Made by a program: the position numbers and the translations under genes. Below the pieces are notes generated by a model. It did not search any database and had not been told where the DNA came from. It saw nothing but the letters and a program-made list of their open reading frames with translations. From Enterococcus sp. CSURQ0835 (GTDB taxonomy: Bacteria > Bacillota > Bacilli > Lactobacillales > Enterococcaceae): 64,000 nt of DNA. The stretch spans positions 1 to 64,000 of the forward strand of contig NZ_CACSLH010000014.1 in the NCBI RefSeq assembly GCF_902706605.1, read 5' to 3'. Position 1 is the first letter of the stretch, and each line of letters starts with the position of its first letter. This document shows, in pieces, positions 44,970 through 53,261 of this stretch.

Positions 44970-45942
44970 TGTCAGCTTACGTTATGGCAAAAAACAAATC
45001 TTAGCTCCGCTTTCTTTTGAAGTTGGTGCAGGTGAACTAGTGACTTTGTTTGGACCTTCAGGAGTGGGCAAGACCAGTTTATTAAAAATCATCGCTGGCC
45101 TACAAAAGCCCAGTGCTGGAACGATCTCTTTTACCGAAAATTTTTCGGCCGCTGATACGGTGCTGGTCTTTCAAGATTTTTGGCTGTTTCCGCATTTAAC
45201 TGTTTTTGAAAATATCGCATTTGGCTTAAAAGTCCGCAGACAAACCAAAGCGCTGATCCAAACAAAAGTGACTCAGATCATAAAACGGTTTGAATTGATT
45301 GGGTTAGAACAACAGTATCCGGATCAATTATCTGGTGGGCAAAAACAACGAGTCGCGTTAGCTCGTGCACTTGTTTTACAGCCTAAATTATTATTATTAG
45401 ACGAACCATTCTCTAGCTTAGACAGTAATTTACGCCACGCGATGCGACAGTACTTATTGGATCTAAAGGCAGAATTTGGCTTTGGAATCATCTTAGTCAC
45501 CCATGACCAAGACGAAGCGTTTTATTTATCTGATCGACTCGTCGTATTGTTAGACGGAAAAGTCCAACAGATCGCTCCACCGCAAGAGATTTATTATCGA
45601 CCAGCTAACCAAAAAGTCGCTGAATTTATCGGAGCGATGAATTATTTGTCTGGTACGGTGACGGGAACGACATTTCAAATCGGAGACAGTCAGTTAACCG
45701 TTCAAAATCCGCAGCAGCTGACGGGATCTGTCCAATTGTTAGTTCCTTTTGGCACGCGAGTGACGTTTGATGGGACATTACCTGCGCGAGTCACGAAAAT
45801 CACGTGGCGGCCAGGCGGTGATCAAGTGGAATTTGTTAGTTACGGCCAGTCGTTTTGTTTAGAACCGATCACGGCTGAATTAAACGTGGGGAGTATGGTT
45901 CACTTGAAATTACCTGAGACATTGCAGGTGATCCTAAGATGA
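44950..45942 (+). CDS. ABC importer ATPase (YnjD-like)
   Basis: This 330-residue ATP-binding subunit has Walker A FGPSGVGKTSLLK (about residues 35-47), a Q-loop, signature LSGGQKQRVALARAL, Walker B LLLLDEPFSSLD and the switch His in LVTHDQDEA. A C-terminal TOBE-like domain (about 235-330) follows. It drives uptake by the two YnjC-like permeases. It overlaps the previous gene by 20 bases and the next by ATGA. Confidence 0.9.
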   Translation: MSVIVNNVSLRYGKKQILAPLSFEVGAGELVTLFGPSGVGKTSLLKIIAGLQKPSAGTISFTENFSAADTVLVFQDFWLFPHLTVFENIAFGLKVRRQTKALIQTKVTQIIKRFELIGLEQQYPDQLSGGQKQRVALARALVLQPKLLLLDEPFSSLDSNLRHAMRQYLLDLKAEFGFGIILVTHDQDEAFYLSDRLVVLLDGKVQQIAPPQEIYYRPANQKVAEFIGAMNYLSGTVTGTTFQIGDSQLTVQNPQQLTGSVQLLVPFGTRVTFDGTLPARVTKITWRPGGDQVEFVSYGQSFCLEPITAELNVGSMVHLKLPETLQVILR

Positions 45943-46634
45943 AATTTTCAATCGTGATCCCAACATTAAATGAAGAAAAAAATCTAGCGCGGTTGTTAAC
46001 GCAACTCCAACAGATCCCGACTACTTCTAGCTTTGAGATCATTGTAGTAGATGGTGGAAGTCATGACCAAACGGTAGCGGTAGCTGAACCGTACGCTAAA
46101 GTTTTTACTTCACCTGTCAAAAGCCGTGGCGCGCAATTAAAATTAGGCGCGGAAAAAAGTTCCGGTGAGTATTTATGGTTTTTACATGCGGATAGCCAGC
46201 TAGTTGATGATACAGATCTATTTGCGGCGATGGCGGCTCGTTTAATGATTCCAGGAGTCAGTGCTGGTTTTTATCGCCTTGTCTTCGATCAATCAGATTG
46301 GTTTTTCCGTTATTTAGCGGTGACTTCCACGTGGCGCGGGCGTTATTTAGGTTTGATCTTTGGTGATCAAGGATTGTTTGTTAAACGAACGTTTTACCAA
46401 CAAGCTGGCGGTTTTCCAGCTGTTCCATTGATGGAAGATTGGGTGCTTAGTCGACAACTGAAAAAATTGGGGCGATTTTATTACTTGAAGATCCCCCTTT
46501 ATACATCCAGTCGCCGTTTTGCAGCCGGCAAGTTGCGCACTCATTTGAAGATGCACACGATCAAACTTTTATTTTTACTTGGAAGATCACCTGAAGAATT
46601 AGTGCAGCGTTATAACAAGGAGCGAAAAAAATGA
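45939..46634 (+). CDS. TIGR04283-type family 2 glycosyltransferase
   Basis: This 231-residue GT-A glycosyltransferase has an N-terminal IVIPTLNEEKNLARLL, VVDGGSHDQTV with the nucleotide-binding Asp, RGAQLKLGAEKSSGEYLWFLHADS carrying the DxD-like pair, and FGDQGLFV late in the protein. This type (TIGR04283) often occurs with TIGR04282 proteins; the families were named for selenium- or rSAM-associated and later arsenosugar-associated clusters. It probably transfers a sugar to a small molecule. It is coupled to its neighbours by four-base overlaps. Confidence 0.85.
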   Translation: MKFSIVIPTLNEEKNLARLLTQLQQIPTTSSFEIIVVDGGSHDQTVAVAEPYAKVFTSPVKSRGAQLKLGAEKSSGEYLWFLHADSQLVDDTDLFAAMAARLMIPGVSAGFYRLVFDQSDWFFRYLAVTSTWRGRYLGLIFGDQGLFVKRTFYQQAGGFPAVPLMEDWVLSRQLKKLGRFYYLKIPLYTSSRRFAAGKLRTHLKMHTIKLLFLLGRSPEELVQRYNKERKK

Positions 46635-47632
46635 TCGAAAAAATCAAACGTTACCTCCAAATCAAACAGTTGGGGCCTTACTTAGGGTTGCAAGAGCCGG
46701 TGACTGTTACGTTTTTAGCTCAAGGCGAGTACAATCAAAGTTTTGTCATCAGTGATGGCATAAAAAAATTCGTCTTACGGTTGAACTACGGCAGTCAGTT
46801 ACAAGTAGCAAATCAAATTGCTTATGAATACGGTGCTTTGAAATGGCTTGAGCGCTCCCATTGCACGCCGAAAGTCTACTATCTGGATGACAGTCAGACT
46901 TTTTTTGCTCAAGGATTGTTGATCATGGAATTTTTAGCGGGTGAGCCATTAGATTATCGGACCGATCTGTTAGCAGCCGCTGAGATCTTTGGTCAGATTC
47001 ATGGCTTAGAAATCGATGCCGCTGCCAATCAACAGTTTGTAGCAGAAAAAACCGATCTCTTGAGTGCTCGAGTGAGGGAATGTGCGCGTTTGTTGGAGCC
47101 AGTCTTTCAAAGTGCGGTTATCTCTTCTGAAGTGAAACGACTTTTACAACAAGCTTGGCAACGGTGTGATGCAGCTTGCGGGCAAGAAAAATTTTTTACC
47201 AACTTAGGCTTGTGGCGGGTCAACAATACAGAAGTCAATTCCCATAATTTTATTATTGGGGCAAAAAATTATTTGATCGATTGGGAAAAACCAGTCATCA
47301 GCCATCCCGTCCAAGACATCTCACAATTTTTAGCGACTACGACGACTTTGTGGCGAGCCGATCTCACTTTGAGTACAGCTGAAAAGCAGCAGTTTTTACA
47401 AACCTATCTCGCGATGACCGGATTTGAGTCTGCGGAGTTCTTCTATGCGTTGAAACTTTACCATCCGTATTTGATGTTGCGGGCATTGGCTTGGTCGGCG
47501 ATGGCGTTTGATAGTTATACGACGGGGGATAAGGCATTACAAAATGAAGCGATCTTTCAAAAAGTCAGCACCTATTTGGAGCCGGATTTTTTAAAACAAG
47601 CGTTACGCGAGCAGGTTTTGCCAGATGACTAA
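46631..47632 (+). CDS. APH-fold small-molecule kinase
   Basis: This 333-residue protein has the aminoglycoside/choline kinase fold. The nucleotide-binding FLAQGEYNQSFVI loop is near residue 29, the catalytic-loop region is VNSHNFII and the metal-binding DWEKP is near residue 221. APH-fold enzymes phosphorylate sugars, homoserine, choline and similar molecules. The Asp of the usual HGD Brenner motif is not obvious in the NSHNF segment, so activity is uncertain. Its place between two glycosyltransferase-like genes suggests a sugar or sugar-alcohol substrate. Confidence 0.72.
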   Translation: MIEKIKRYLQIKQLGPYLGLQEPVTVTFLAQGEYNQSFVISDGIKKFVLRLNYGSQLQVANQIAYEYGALKWLERSHCTPKVYYLDDSQTFFAQGLLIMEFLAGEPLDYRTDLLAAAEIFGQIHGLEIDAAANQQFVAEKTDLLSARVRECARLLEPVFQSAVISSEVKRLLQQAWQRCDAACGQEKFFTNLGLWRVNNTEVNSHNFIIGAKNYLIDWEKPVISHPVQDISQFLATTTTLWRADLTLSTAEKQQFLQTYLAMTGFESAEFFYALKLYHPYLMLRALAWSAMAFDSYTTGDKALQNEAIFQKVSTYLEPDFLKQALREQVLPDD

Positions 47633-48305
47633 GGCTTATATTTTATTTACGCGCATCCCGGTACCCTATAAAACGAAAACGCGGCTGACAAAAACATTGA
47701 CGCCACAAGAAGCGAGCCACGTCCAAGCAATTTTGCTACGAGATCTATTTCAAAAATTAACGGCTTTACCTCAAAAGGGCATCGCGGTATTTGTCGCTTA
47801 TTCAGATGAAAAGTCGCCTACTGAATTTTTAGCTCAACTACCCGATCAATTTCAAGCTTTTCCCCAAGTTGGAACGACATTAGGGGAACGCATGGACCAA
47901 GCGATCCAACACGTCTTTACTTTAGGATATCAAAAAGTGATTTTGACTGGGAGTGACATTCCGCAGTTGACTGCTAATGTGATCGAAAGCGCGTTTGAAA
48001 AAATGACTGAAGTCGTGCTGGGACCTTCTGTAGATGGCGGTTATTATTTGATCGGTGCTACCAAGCAAATCAACTTAGCGCCGCTTTTTTTAACGGACAT
48101 CAAATGGGGGGGAGCCGATGTCTTGCAGCAGACGTTGGCCTTGTTGGGTTCAAAAACGAAAGTGACATTACTCCCTCCGTTGTTAGATATCGATGAGCCG
48201 CAGGACTTGCAACGAATCGTTTCAGAAATCCAAACGGAAAGCCCCGGCTTTAAACGATGGCTGGAAAAAAATCGGAGGCGTTATGATGAAAAAAGTGATC
48301 ATTGA
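47625..48305 (+). CDS. TIGR04282/DUF2064 transferase
   Basis: This 226-residue GT-A/CofC-like protein is of the DUF2064 family. It starts with AYILFTRIPVPYKTKTRLTK, has the ILTGSDIPQLT metal site and GPSVDGGYYLIGATK. Members act as nucleotidyl- or glycosyltransferases and are regular partners of TIGR04283 proteins. Together with that neighbour and the kinase, it suggests synthesis of an activated sugar compound. Confidence 0.85.
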   Translation: MTKAYILFTRIPVPYKTKTRLTKTLTPQEASHVQAILLRDLFQKLTALPQKGIAVFVAYSDEKSPTEFLAQLPDQFQAFPQVGTTLGERMDQAIQHVFTLGYQKVILTGSDIPQLTANVIESAFEKMTEVVLGPSVDGGYYLIGATKQINLAPLFLTDIKWGGADVLQQTLALLGSKTKVTLLPPLLDIDEPQDLQRIVSEIQTESPGFKRWLEKNRRRYDEKSDH

Positions 48306-49170
48306 TTGTGATAATACATTCGGGTTGTCAGGCCGAGATGTCGATGACGGATTAACGTTGCTTTATTTAACGGGACGGCCGACGATCGAATTAGTTGGTG
48401 TCACCTTGACCCATGGTAACGGCACACTGACTGAAGTTGCCGCTGCCACGACCAAGTTTAAAAAATTTTTTGAGAAAACCTTTGACTTTTATCTAGGAAG
48501 TGAGACCGGATCAAGTGCCGCTAGTGATTTTTTAGTCGCACAAGCCGCCGCTTATCCCGGTGAACTTACCGTGATCGCAACAGGTGCTTTAACAAATCTT
48601 GCCCAAGCAGCTCGTCAAGATCCCGCTTTTTTTACAAAGCTCAAACAACTGATTTTGATGGGGGGGACGACACAGCCACTAGTTGTCAATGAAGTCCCGG
48701 TATCTGAATTAAATTTTGCCAGTGATCCGCAAGCGGCTGCCAGTGTATTGACCAGTGGTGCCAAACTAGCAATCATGAATGGTTCGCTGACCGCCCAAGC
48801 TTTTTTTTCCAAAGCGGAACAAGCAACCTTAATCCAAAAATTACACAGGCGACTCAGTTGGTCTGCAGAAGAATTTTTGACCCATACATTAACTGACTGG
48901 ATCGCTTGGAACGAAAAAGTTTTTCACTTTAGTGGCTTTTGTAATTGGGATCTGGCTACCGCGATCTATTTGGAATACCCGGAACTTTTTTCCAATGAAC
49001 GGTATTTTTTAGCGGACACGCAACTAAGATTAGCGACTGGGCAATTGACTCTAGTCGAACGATCTGATCTGCCGCTTGTCATGCCGCAACGGTTATTGGA
49101 TGTTGCAACGTTCAATCAGTTGATGATCGCTGGAATCGTAGCTGGCTTTCGAAAGGATGATCCGCAATGA
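48286..49170 (+). CDS. Inosine/uridine-preferring nucleoside hydrolase-like protein
   Basis: This 294-residue hydrolase has the calcium-binding DCDN at the N-terminus and DVDDGLTLL (the family DxDxxxDD region is slightly changed). It also has TVIATGALTNLA, the ILMGGT strand and NWDLATAI, the second metal/substrate Asp. It splits the N-glycosidic bond of nucleosides or analogues. The start follows GGAGG; ATG 48283 is one codon earlier. Its presence in this operon suggests that a nucleoside-derived sugar is made or broken down. Confidence 0.82.
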   Translation: MKKVIIDCDNTFGLSGRDVDDGLTLLYLTGRPTIELVGVTLTHGNGTLTEVAAATTKFKKFFEKTFDFYLGSETGSSAASDFLVAQAAAYPGELTVIATGALTNLAQAARQDPAFFTKLKQLILMGGTTQPLVVNEVPVSELNFASDPQAAASVLTSGAKLAIMNGSLTAQAFFSKAEQATLIQKLHRRLSWSAEEFLTHTLTDWIAWNEKVFHFSGFCNWDLATAIYLEYPELFSNERYFLADTQLRLATGQLTLVERSDLPLVMPQRLLDVATFNQLMIAGIVAGFRKDDPQ

Positions 49171-49838
49171 AAAAAATTCTAATCTTCGCTGTGATTTTAT
49201 TAGTCGGCTTTAGTTTAGCCTCTTATTTTGGCTTGACTGACTTGTTGACGAACTTTCAACAACTGCGGCACTATCTAGAAAGTTTTGGTTGGTGGGGGTA
49301 TGGAGTATTTATTTTGCTTTCAATTGTGGTGGCGGTTTTTATGTTGCCCGGTCAGCTGCTGGCGATCGTGGGAGGTATCATTTATGGTGGGGTAGTCGGT
49401 GGCGCGTTGACGATCATCGGTGCGTCAGTGGGTGCGACCATCTCATTTATTATCGGAAAATACGTCGCGCGGGATTATGTCGTGAAAAAATTTCAACACA
49501 ATGAGGTCTTCAAAAAAATCGAGCATGGTGTTGCGGAAAATGGTGTTTCCTTTTTGATTTTTACGCGGTTAGTTCCGATTTTTCCTTACGCGATCCAAAG
49601 TTATGCTTATGCGTTGACCCCAATGACGGTGCGAAAATTTAGTGTGATCTCCTTTTTGACGATGTTACCGGCGAGTTTTATCTATGCTTTTATGGCTTCG
49701 GAGATCGTTCGGCGCGGTGTCTCGTGGACCTTGCTGGTGGAACTTTCGCTGGCAGGACTCTTGCTGGCCTTATTGTCATTTCTACCTAAGAAAATCAGCA
49801 AAAAGCTCCAACGCCTCGCGAAAGAAAATGGAAAATAA
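49167..49838 (+). CDS. TVP38/TMEM64 (DedA-like) membrane protein
   Basis: This 223-residue protein of the VTT family has about five hydrophobic segments. It includes FMLPGQLLAIVGGIIYGGVVGG and ATISFIIGKYVARDYV (about residues 60-110) and FTRLVPIFPYAIQSYAYALT. It is the second family member in the window; the other is at 17853. It ends the thirteen-gene operon and begins in the overlap with the nucleoside hydrolase stop. Having TVP38 genes in both leader-controlled loci supports a common pathway. Confidence 0.88.
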   Translation: MKKILIFAVILLVGFSLASYFGLTDLLTNFQQLRHYLESFGWWGYGVFILLSIVVAVFMLPGQLLAIVGGIIYGGVVGGALTIIGASVGATISFIIGKYVARDYVVKKFQHNEVFKKIEHGVAENGVSFLIFTRLVPIFPYAIQSYAYALTPMTVRKFSVISFLTMLPASFIYAFMASEIVRRGVSWTLLVELSLAGLLLALLSFLPKKISKKLQRLAKENGK

Positions 49839-49844
49839 AAAACT

Positions 49845-49896
49845 AAAAATGCGATGTTCCTCGTCGATTTTAAGACGAAGGATCATCGCATTTTTT
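49845..49896. terminator. Bidirectional terminator
   Basis: AAATGCGATG and CATCGCATTT with inner TCCTCGTC / GACGAAGGA form a long hairpin with A-run and T-run. It lies between the YnjB-type operon and the TetR gene. Confidence 0.88.
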
Positions 49897-50527
49897 AGGC
49901 CATAAAGCCATGTTCTAACAATTGTAATTTACGGATCATTTTTTCGATCAAAGGATTCATCTCTTCGATCGTTTGCCACTCAGGGTGCGTCATTAATTCT
50001 TTTTGGATGCGCGCACTTTCGGCATTCAAGACATCTAGCAGAAGTTCATTGACCTCGCTTTTTGTAACACCGGCTTTTAATGGCAAACGGTCGATCACGG
50101 GTGTCACTAGTGTCAAATTACGTTTGAATTGTTGGTCTAAGTCATTAGCCAAAGTCGCTTTTAGTTGTGTAGGTAAATGTTCCAGTTCCCCGTAAACTTG
50201 AGTTAAAAAACGAAATTCTTGCGGATATTTTAATTGCAGACTGAGTTTGTATTTGGTAGCTCGGACGACCATATCGATCAAATCATTGGCTTCTGTCCAG
50301 ATCGTAGGTTCCAGCAATTGATAGAAAAAAGCAACGGCGTAATGATAAGTGGCTAAATATAAACCGGCTTTATTCTCAAAATAATGGAAGAGCAATCCTT
50401 TCGAAACTTGGGCAGTTTGAGCAATCGTATCAGTGCTGGTCGCTTGGTAGCCAGCTTCAGAAAATAAAGTAACGCTGGCTTGTAAAATCCGTTTTTCTTT
50501 GCTGGGATCTTTAACTATTTTTTTCAT
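49895..50527 (-). CDS. TetR-family regulator
   Basis: This 210-residue repressor has an N-terminal TetR helix-turn-helix (ILQASVTLFSEAGYQATSTDTIAQTAQVSKGLLFHYFENK) and a helical effector domain with FFYQLLEP and later LRSRE-like amphipathic helices. It is the last gene of an ABC exporter operon and probably binds the double palindrome at 53082-53112. An exported drug or lipid may be its inducer. Confidence 0.88.
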   Translation of the reverse strand: MKKIVKDPSKEKRILQASVTLFSEAGYQATSTDTIAQTAQVSKGLLFHYFENKAGLYLATYHYAVAFFYQLLEPTIWTEANDLIDMVVRATKYKLSLQLKYPQEFRFLTQVYGELEHLPTQLKATLANDLDQQFKRNLTLVTPVIDRLPLKAGVTKSEVNELLLDVLNAESARIQKELMTHPEWQTIEEMNPLIEKMIRKLQLLEHGFMA

Positions 50528-50531
50528 CTGA

Positions 50532-52139
50532 TCACCTCAAATCACGTTTTGTATAGCCGATCACTCCACCGAGACTCAAGAGTACAAAGCCTGCTACTAA
50601 AATAATGAACCAGCCGGTGTCGATTTTTGTTAACGGAATCTTTCCCACCCAACCAAAAGGAGAGAAGTTCCCGCTTTTTTCGGAAAGGTTCAACAGTGGG
50701 CCGAAAAATTTTACCAGTAAGCCGCCAGCTAAATACAGCCAAAGCACATTCGTAAACTTTGGTAGCCAACCGATCAGGAAGATGCCGCAGCCTAAGAAAA
50801 ATAAAACGGCAGGAAAACCAGTCAGTAACATCCGCCAAAAAAATTTGAGCGGGATCGGTTGGTTCAATAAAGCATTTCCCGTGAAAAAAGTTCCAGCAAG
50901 TGCCCCGGTATACACGAGCAAGCTGCTAAACCAGCCGACGCTAAAATAACTGACAGCAAGTTTTGTTTTGGTGATCGCTTTAGCATGCAGCAGTTCTAAG
51001 TAGCCTTTTTGTTCGTCAGATTTTAACCGAAAGCAAACTAATAGGCCTTCGACTACCGCTAGAGCGATGAAAAACAAGACGAGCATGTTCAAAAAATTTA
51101 AAATCAATTGACGACTGGCAGTATCGATCTGAGTGACGCCTAACATTTTTTTATACGTCGGGTTCGTTCCGATAATATCACCGATCGTATTGAAAATCGA
51201 ACCATAACACACGCCTAAAATCACAGCACCGAATAGCCAACCAATCAAACTATTTTTTTCTGTTCGCATCACTAAAGCTAGCGGTGAACGCAAAAACTTT
51301 CCAGCTTGGGCTTTACCCGGGCGATCAGCTAAAAGACCGCTATTGATATCGCGAGTGCTGGCCAAATGAAAAGCGAGCCCCACTAACAAAAGACTACTGC
51401 CCGTTAAGAGCACCAAGGGCCAAAAATCATTTTGCGTATAAATGTAAGTTTTTTGTACCCAGCCTAAAGGAGAGAACCAAGTCCAAGCTGGCTTGCTGAC
51501 ATCTGTTACCATCCGTAAAATGTAACAGACACCAAAAAAGCTATAGCTGATAAAATAAGCACTCCGACTACTGCTGACTAGTTGCGCGATCAATAAGCTA
51601 CTGCAGCCAAAAAAGATTCCCGCCAACGCTAGACTCATGCCAAATAAAATATCGCCGAGTAAAGTCGCGCCATTTAAATCAGCGAATATCAAACTGCCGA
51701 CATAAAAAACGCCCATCACTAAATTAAGCCCGATGATTTCGCTGAGTGTAGCAGACAAGGCCGCGCTTCGACCGACTGACCGTGAGCGGACCATCTCTAA
51801 GACGCCCGTTTCTTCTTGCACTCTAGTGTTCCGGATCGCAAGCGAGATGTTCATAAAAGCCATGAACATCGCCATGAAGACGAGCATCTCGGCGGCAAAA
51901 ACGTTGGCAGTCGTATAGGGTTTTTCAGTCGGAAATTCACCAAATAAAGCTACCATCGCCGGAGTTTTCAACGTTTTGGTGATCGCTGCGATATCTTTTG
52001 TCGCGCCAAACAAGACATTGAACTTCGCTGCCGCACTAGCAAACAAGCCGCCTAAAATCAAAAGCCAACTGAGGTGCCGCCAACTATTTTGTTTGAGATT
52101 GGCTTTTAATAAGAAAAGGAAATGCCGATTATTTTGCAT
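50532..52139 (-). CDS. ABC exporter permease (ABC-2 type, duplicated)
   Basis: This 535-residue membrane protein has about twelve segments in two similar halves, the pattern of polyketide/antibiotic-type ABC-2 exporters (KANLKQNSWRHLSWLLILGGLFASA at the start and ALVMRTEKNSLIGWLFGAVILGV at the middle). The start at 52139 follows AAGGAG; it overlaps the end of the ATPase gene by 11 bases. Substrate unknown. Confidence 0.82.
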   Translation of the reverse strand: MQNNRHFLFLLKANLKQNSWRHLSWLLILGGLFASAAAKFNVLFGATKDIAAITKTLKTPAMVALFGEFPTEKPYTTANVFAAEMLVFMAMFMAFMNISLAIRNTRVQEETGVLEMVRSRSVGRSAALSATLSEIIGLNLVMGVFYVGSLIFADLNGATLLGDILFGMSLALAGIFFGCSSLLIAQLVSSSRSAYFISYSFFGVCYILRMVTDVSKPAWTWFSPLGWVQKTYIYTQNDFWPLVLLTGSSLLLVGLAFHLASTRDINSGLLADRPGKAQAGKFLRSPLALVMRTEKNSLIGWLFGAVILGVCYGSIFNTIGDIIGTNPTYKKMLGVTQIDTASRQLILNFLNMLVLFFIALAVVEGLLVCFRLKSDEQKGYLELLHAKAITKTKLAVSYFSVGWFSSLLVYTGALAGTFFTGNALLNQPIPLKFFWRMLLTGFPAVLFFLGCGIFLIGWLPKFTNVLWLYLAGGLLVKFFGPLLNLSEKSGNFSPFGWVGKIPLTKIDTGWFIILVAGFVLLSLGGVIGYTKRDLR

Positions 52140-53037
52140 GGGGATCAGCTCCTTCATAATAGCGCAAAAATAAATCTTCCAGAGTCGGAGCCTTCGTGGT
52201 AATAGATTGGATCTGCTTAGCAGCCAATAATTTCATCACCGGTCCAAGCTGCTCCCGATCAACAAAAAGTTGGGCTTGGTGCTGAGCTGGATCTTGAAAG
52301 TTCAACTGATGCACTCCGGCTACTGTTTGCAAATCAACCAACGTTTCTTGTGTAGTGACCTCAATCTCAAGTCGAGTCAAATGTCGTAACTCAGCTAGCT
52401 TTCCGCGTTCAATGATGACACCTTCACGAATGATGGCGATTTGGTCACACATTTTTTCGACCTCTGACAAAATGTGACTGGATAATAAAATACTTTTGCC
52501 TGCTTGTTTTAATTTCAAGACTTCTGCTTGAAATGTTTTCTCGTTTAATGGGTCAAGTCCCGAAGTTGGTTCGTCAAAAATGTAAAGTTCGGCTGTTTGA
52601 GAAAGTGCTGCGATCAATGCGACTTTTTGACGATTCCCTTTTGAATAAGTTCGCGCTTTTTTCTTCGGATCTAATTGAAAAGCGGTGATCAGTTCTTCCG
52701 TTTTTTGCGTGCGTGTTTGGCCATTTAAGCGTAACAACAAATCAATGATCTCACCACCGGTCAAGTTCGGCCACAAGTACACATCACCAGGCACATAGGC
52801 TAAGTGTTGATGGATCGCAGTGTCTTCTTTCCAGACATCTTGCCCAAAGATCGTCGCCTGACCGTCACTTTTTTTCAACATTCCTAATAAGATCCGGATC
52901 GTTGTCGATTTTCCAGCGCCATTAGGTCCGATGAAGCCTAACACTTCACCTTGTTCCAACTGAAACGTCACATCTTTTAGTGCTTGGAATTTCCCAAAAT
53001 TTTTTTGGACTTTGGTCAGTTCAAGAATCGCAGTCAT
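52129..53037 (-). CDS. ABC exporter ATPase
   Basis: This 302-residue ATPase has Walker A GPNGAGKSTTIRILLG, a signature motif YSKGNRQKVALIAAL, Walker B LYIFDEPTSGLDP and the H-loop LLSSHILSEVE. A C-terminal extension (about residues 215-302) is typical of drug exporter ATPases. The start at 53037 follows AAGGAG; an upstream in-frame ATG at 53046 has no ribosome-binding site. It is the first gene of the TetR-controlled operon. Confidence 0.9.
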   Translation of the reverse strand: MTAILELTKVQKNFGKFQALKDVTFQLEQGEVLGFIGPNGAGKSTTIRILLGMLKKSDGQATIFGQDVWKEDTAIHQHLAYVPGDVYLWPNLTGGEIIDLLLRLNGQTRTQKTEELITAFQLDPKKKARTYSKGNRQKVALIAALSQTAELYIFDEPTSGLDPLNEKTFQAEVLKLKQAGKSILLSSHILSEVEKMCDQIAIIREGVIIERGKLAELRHLTRLEIEVTTQETLVDLQTVAGVHQLNFQDPAQHQAQLFVDREQLGPVMKLLAAKQIQSITTKAPTLEDLFLRYYEGADPHAK

Positions 53038-53068
53038 AAAATCCACTCCTTTTCAAATCTACACCGTG

Positions 53069-53112
53069 AGAATAATCCTTTTTGACTATCCAGTCAATGA
53101 CTAAGCAGTCAA
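53069..53112 (-). promoter_or_regulatory. Promoter and TetR operator of the ABC exporter operon
   Basis: On the minus strand TTGACT and TATTCT are 17 bases apart. Two tandem palindromes, TTGACT-ATCC-AGTCAA (53082-53097) and TGACT-AAGC-AGTCA (53098-53111), cover the -35. This is the expected layout for TetR-type repression. Confidence 0.8.
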
Positions 53113-53261
53113 TCAAGAAAAAAGTTTGACCAATTCATTTTGTGTCAAAAATAAAAAGATTTCTCCCAGCCGTTGCGGAAAAAAGAAGGGCTTTTATTTT
53201 TATCAAAAAACGAGCTGTGCTACACTTGAAAAAGAAAGAATTTAGCAGGGAGGAATTGCAG

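Noticed and set aside
53142-53261. 40-residue N-terminal extension of DhaK
   Set aside because: No family member has it, and GGGAGG is correctly placed for TTG 53262, so the upstream part is leader.
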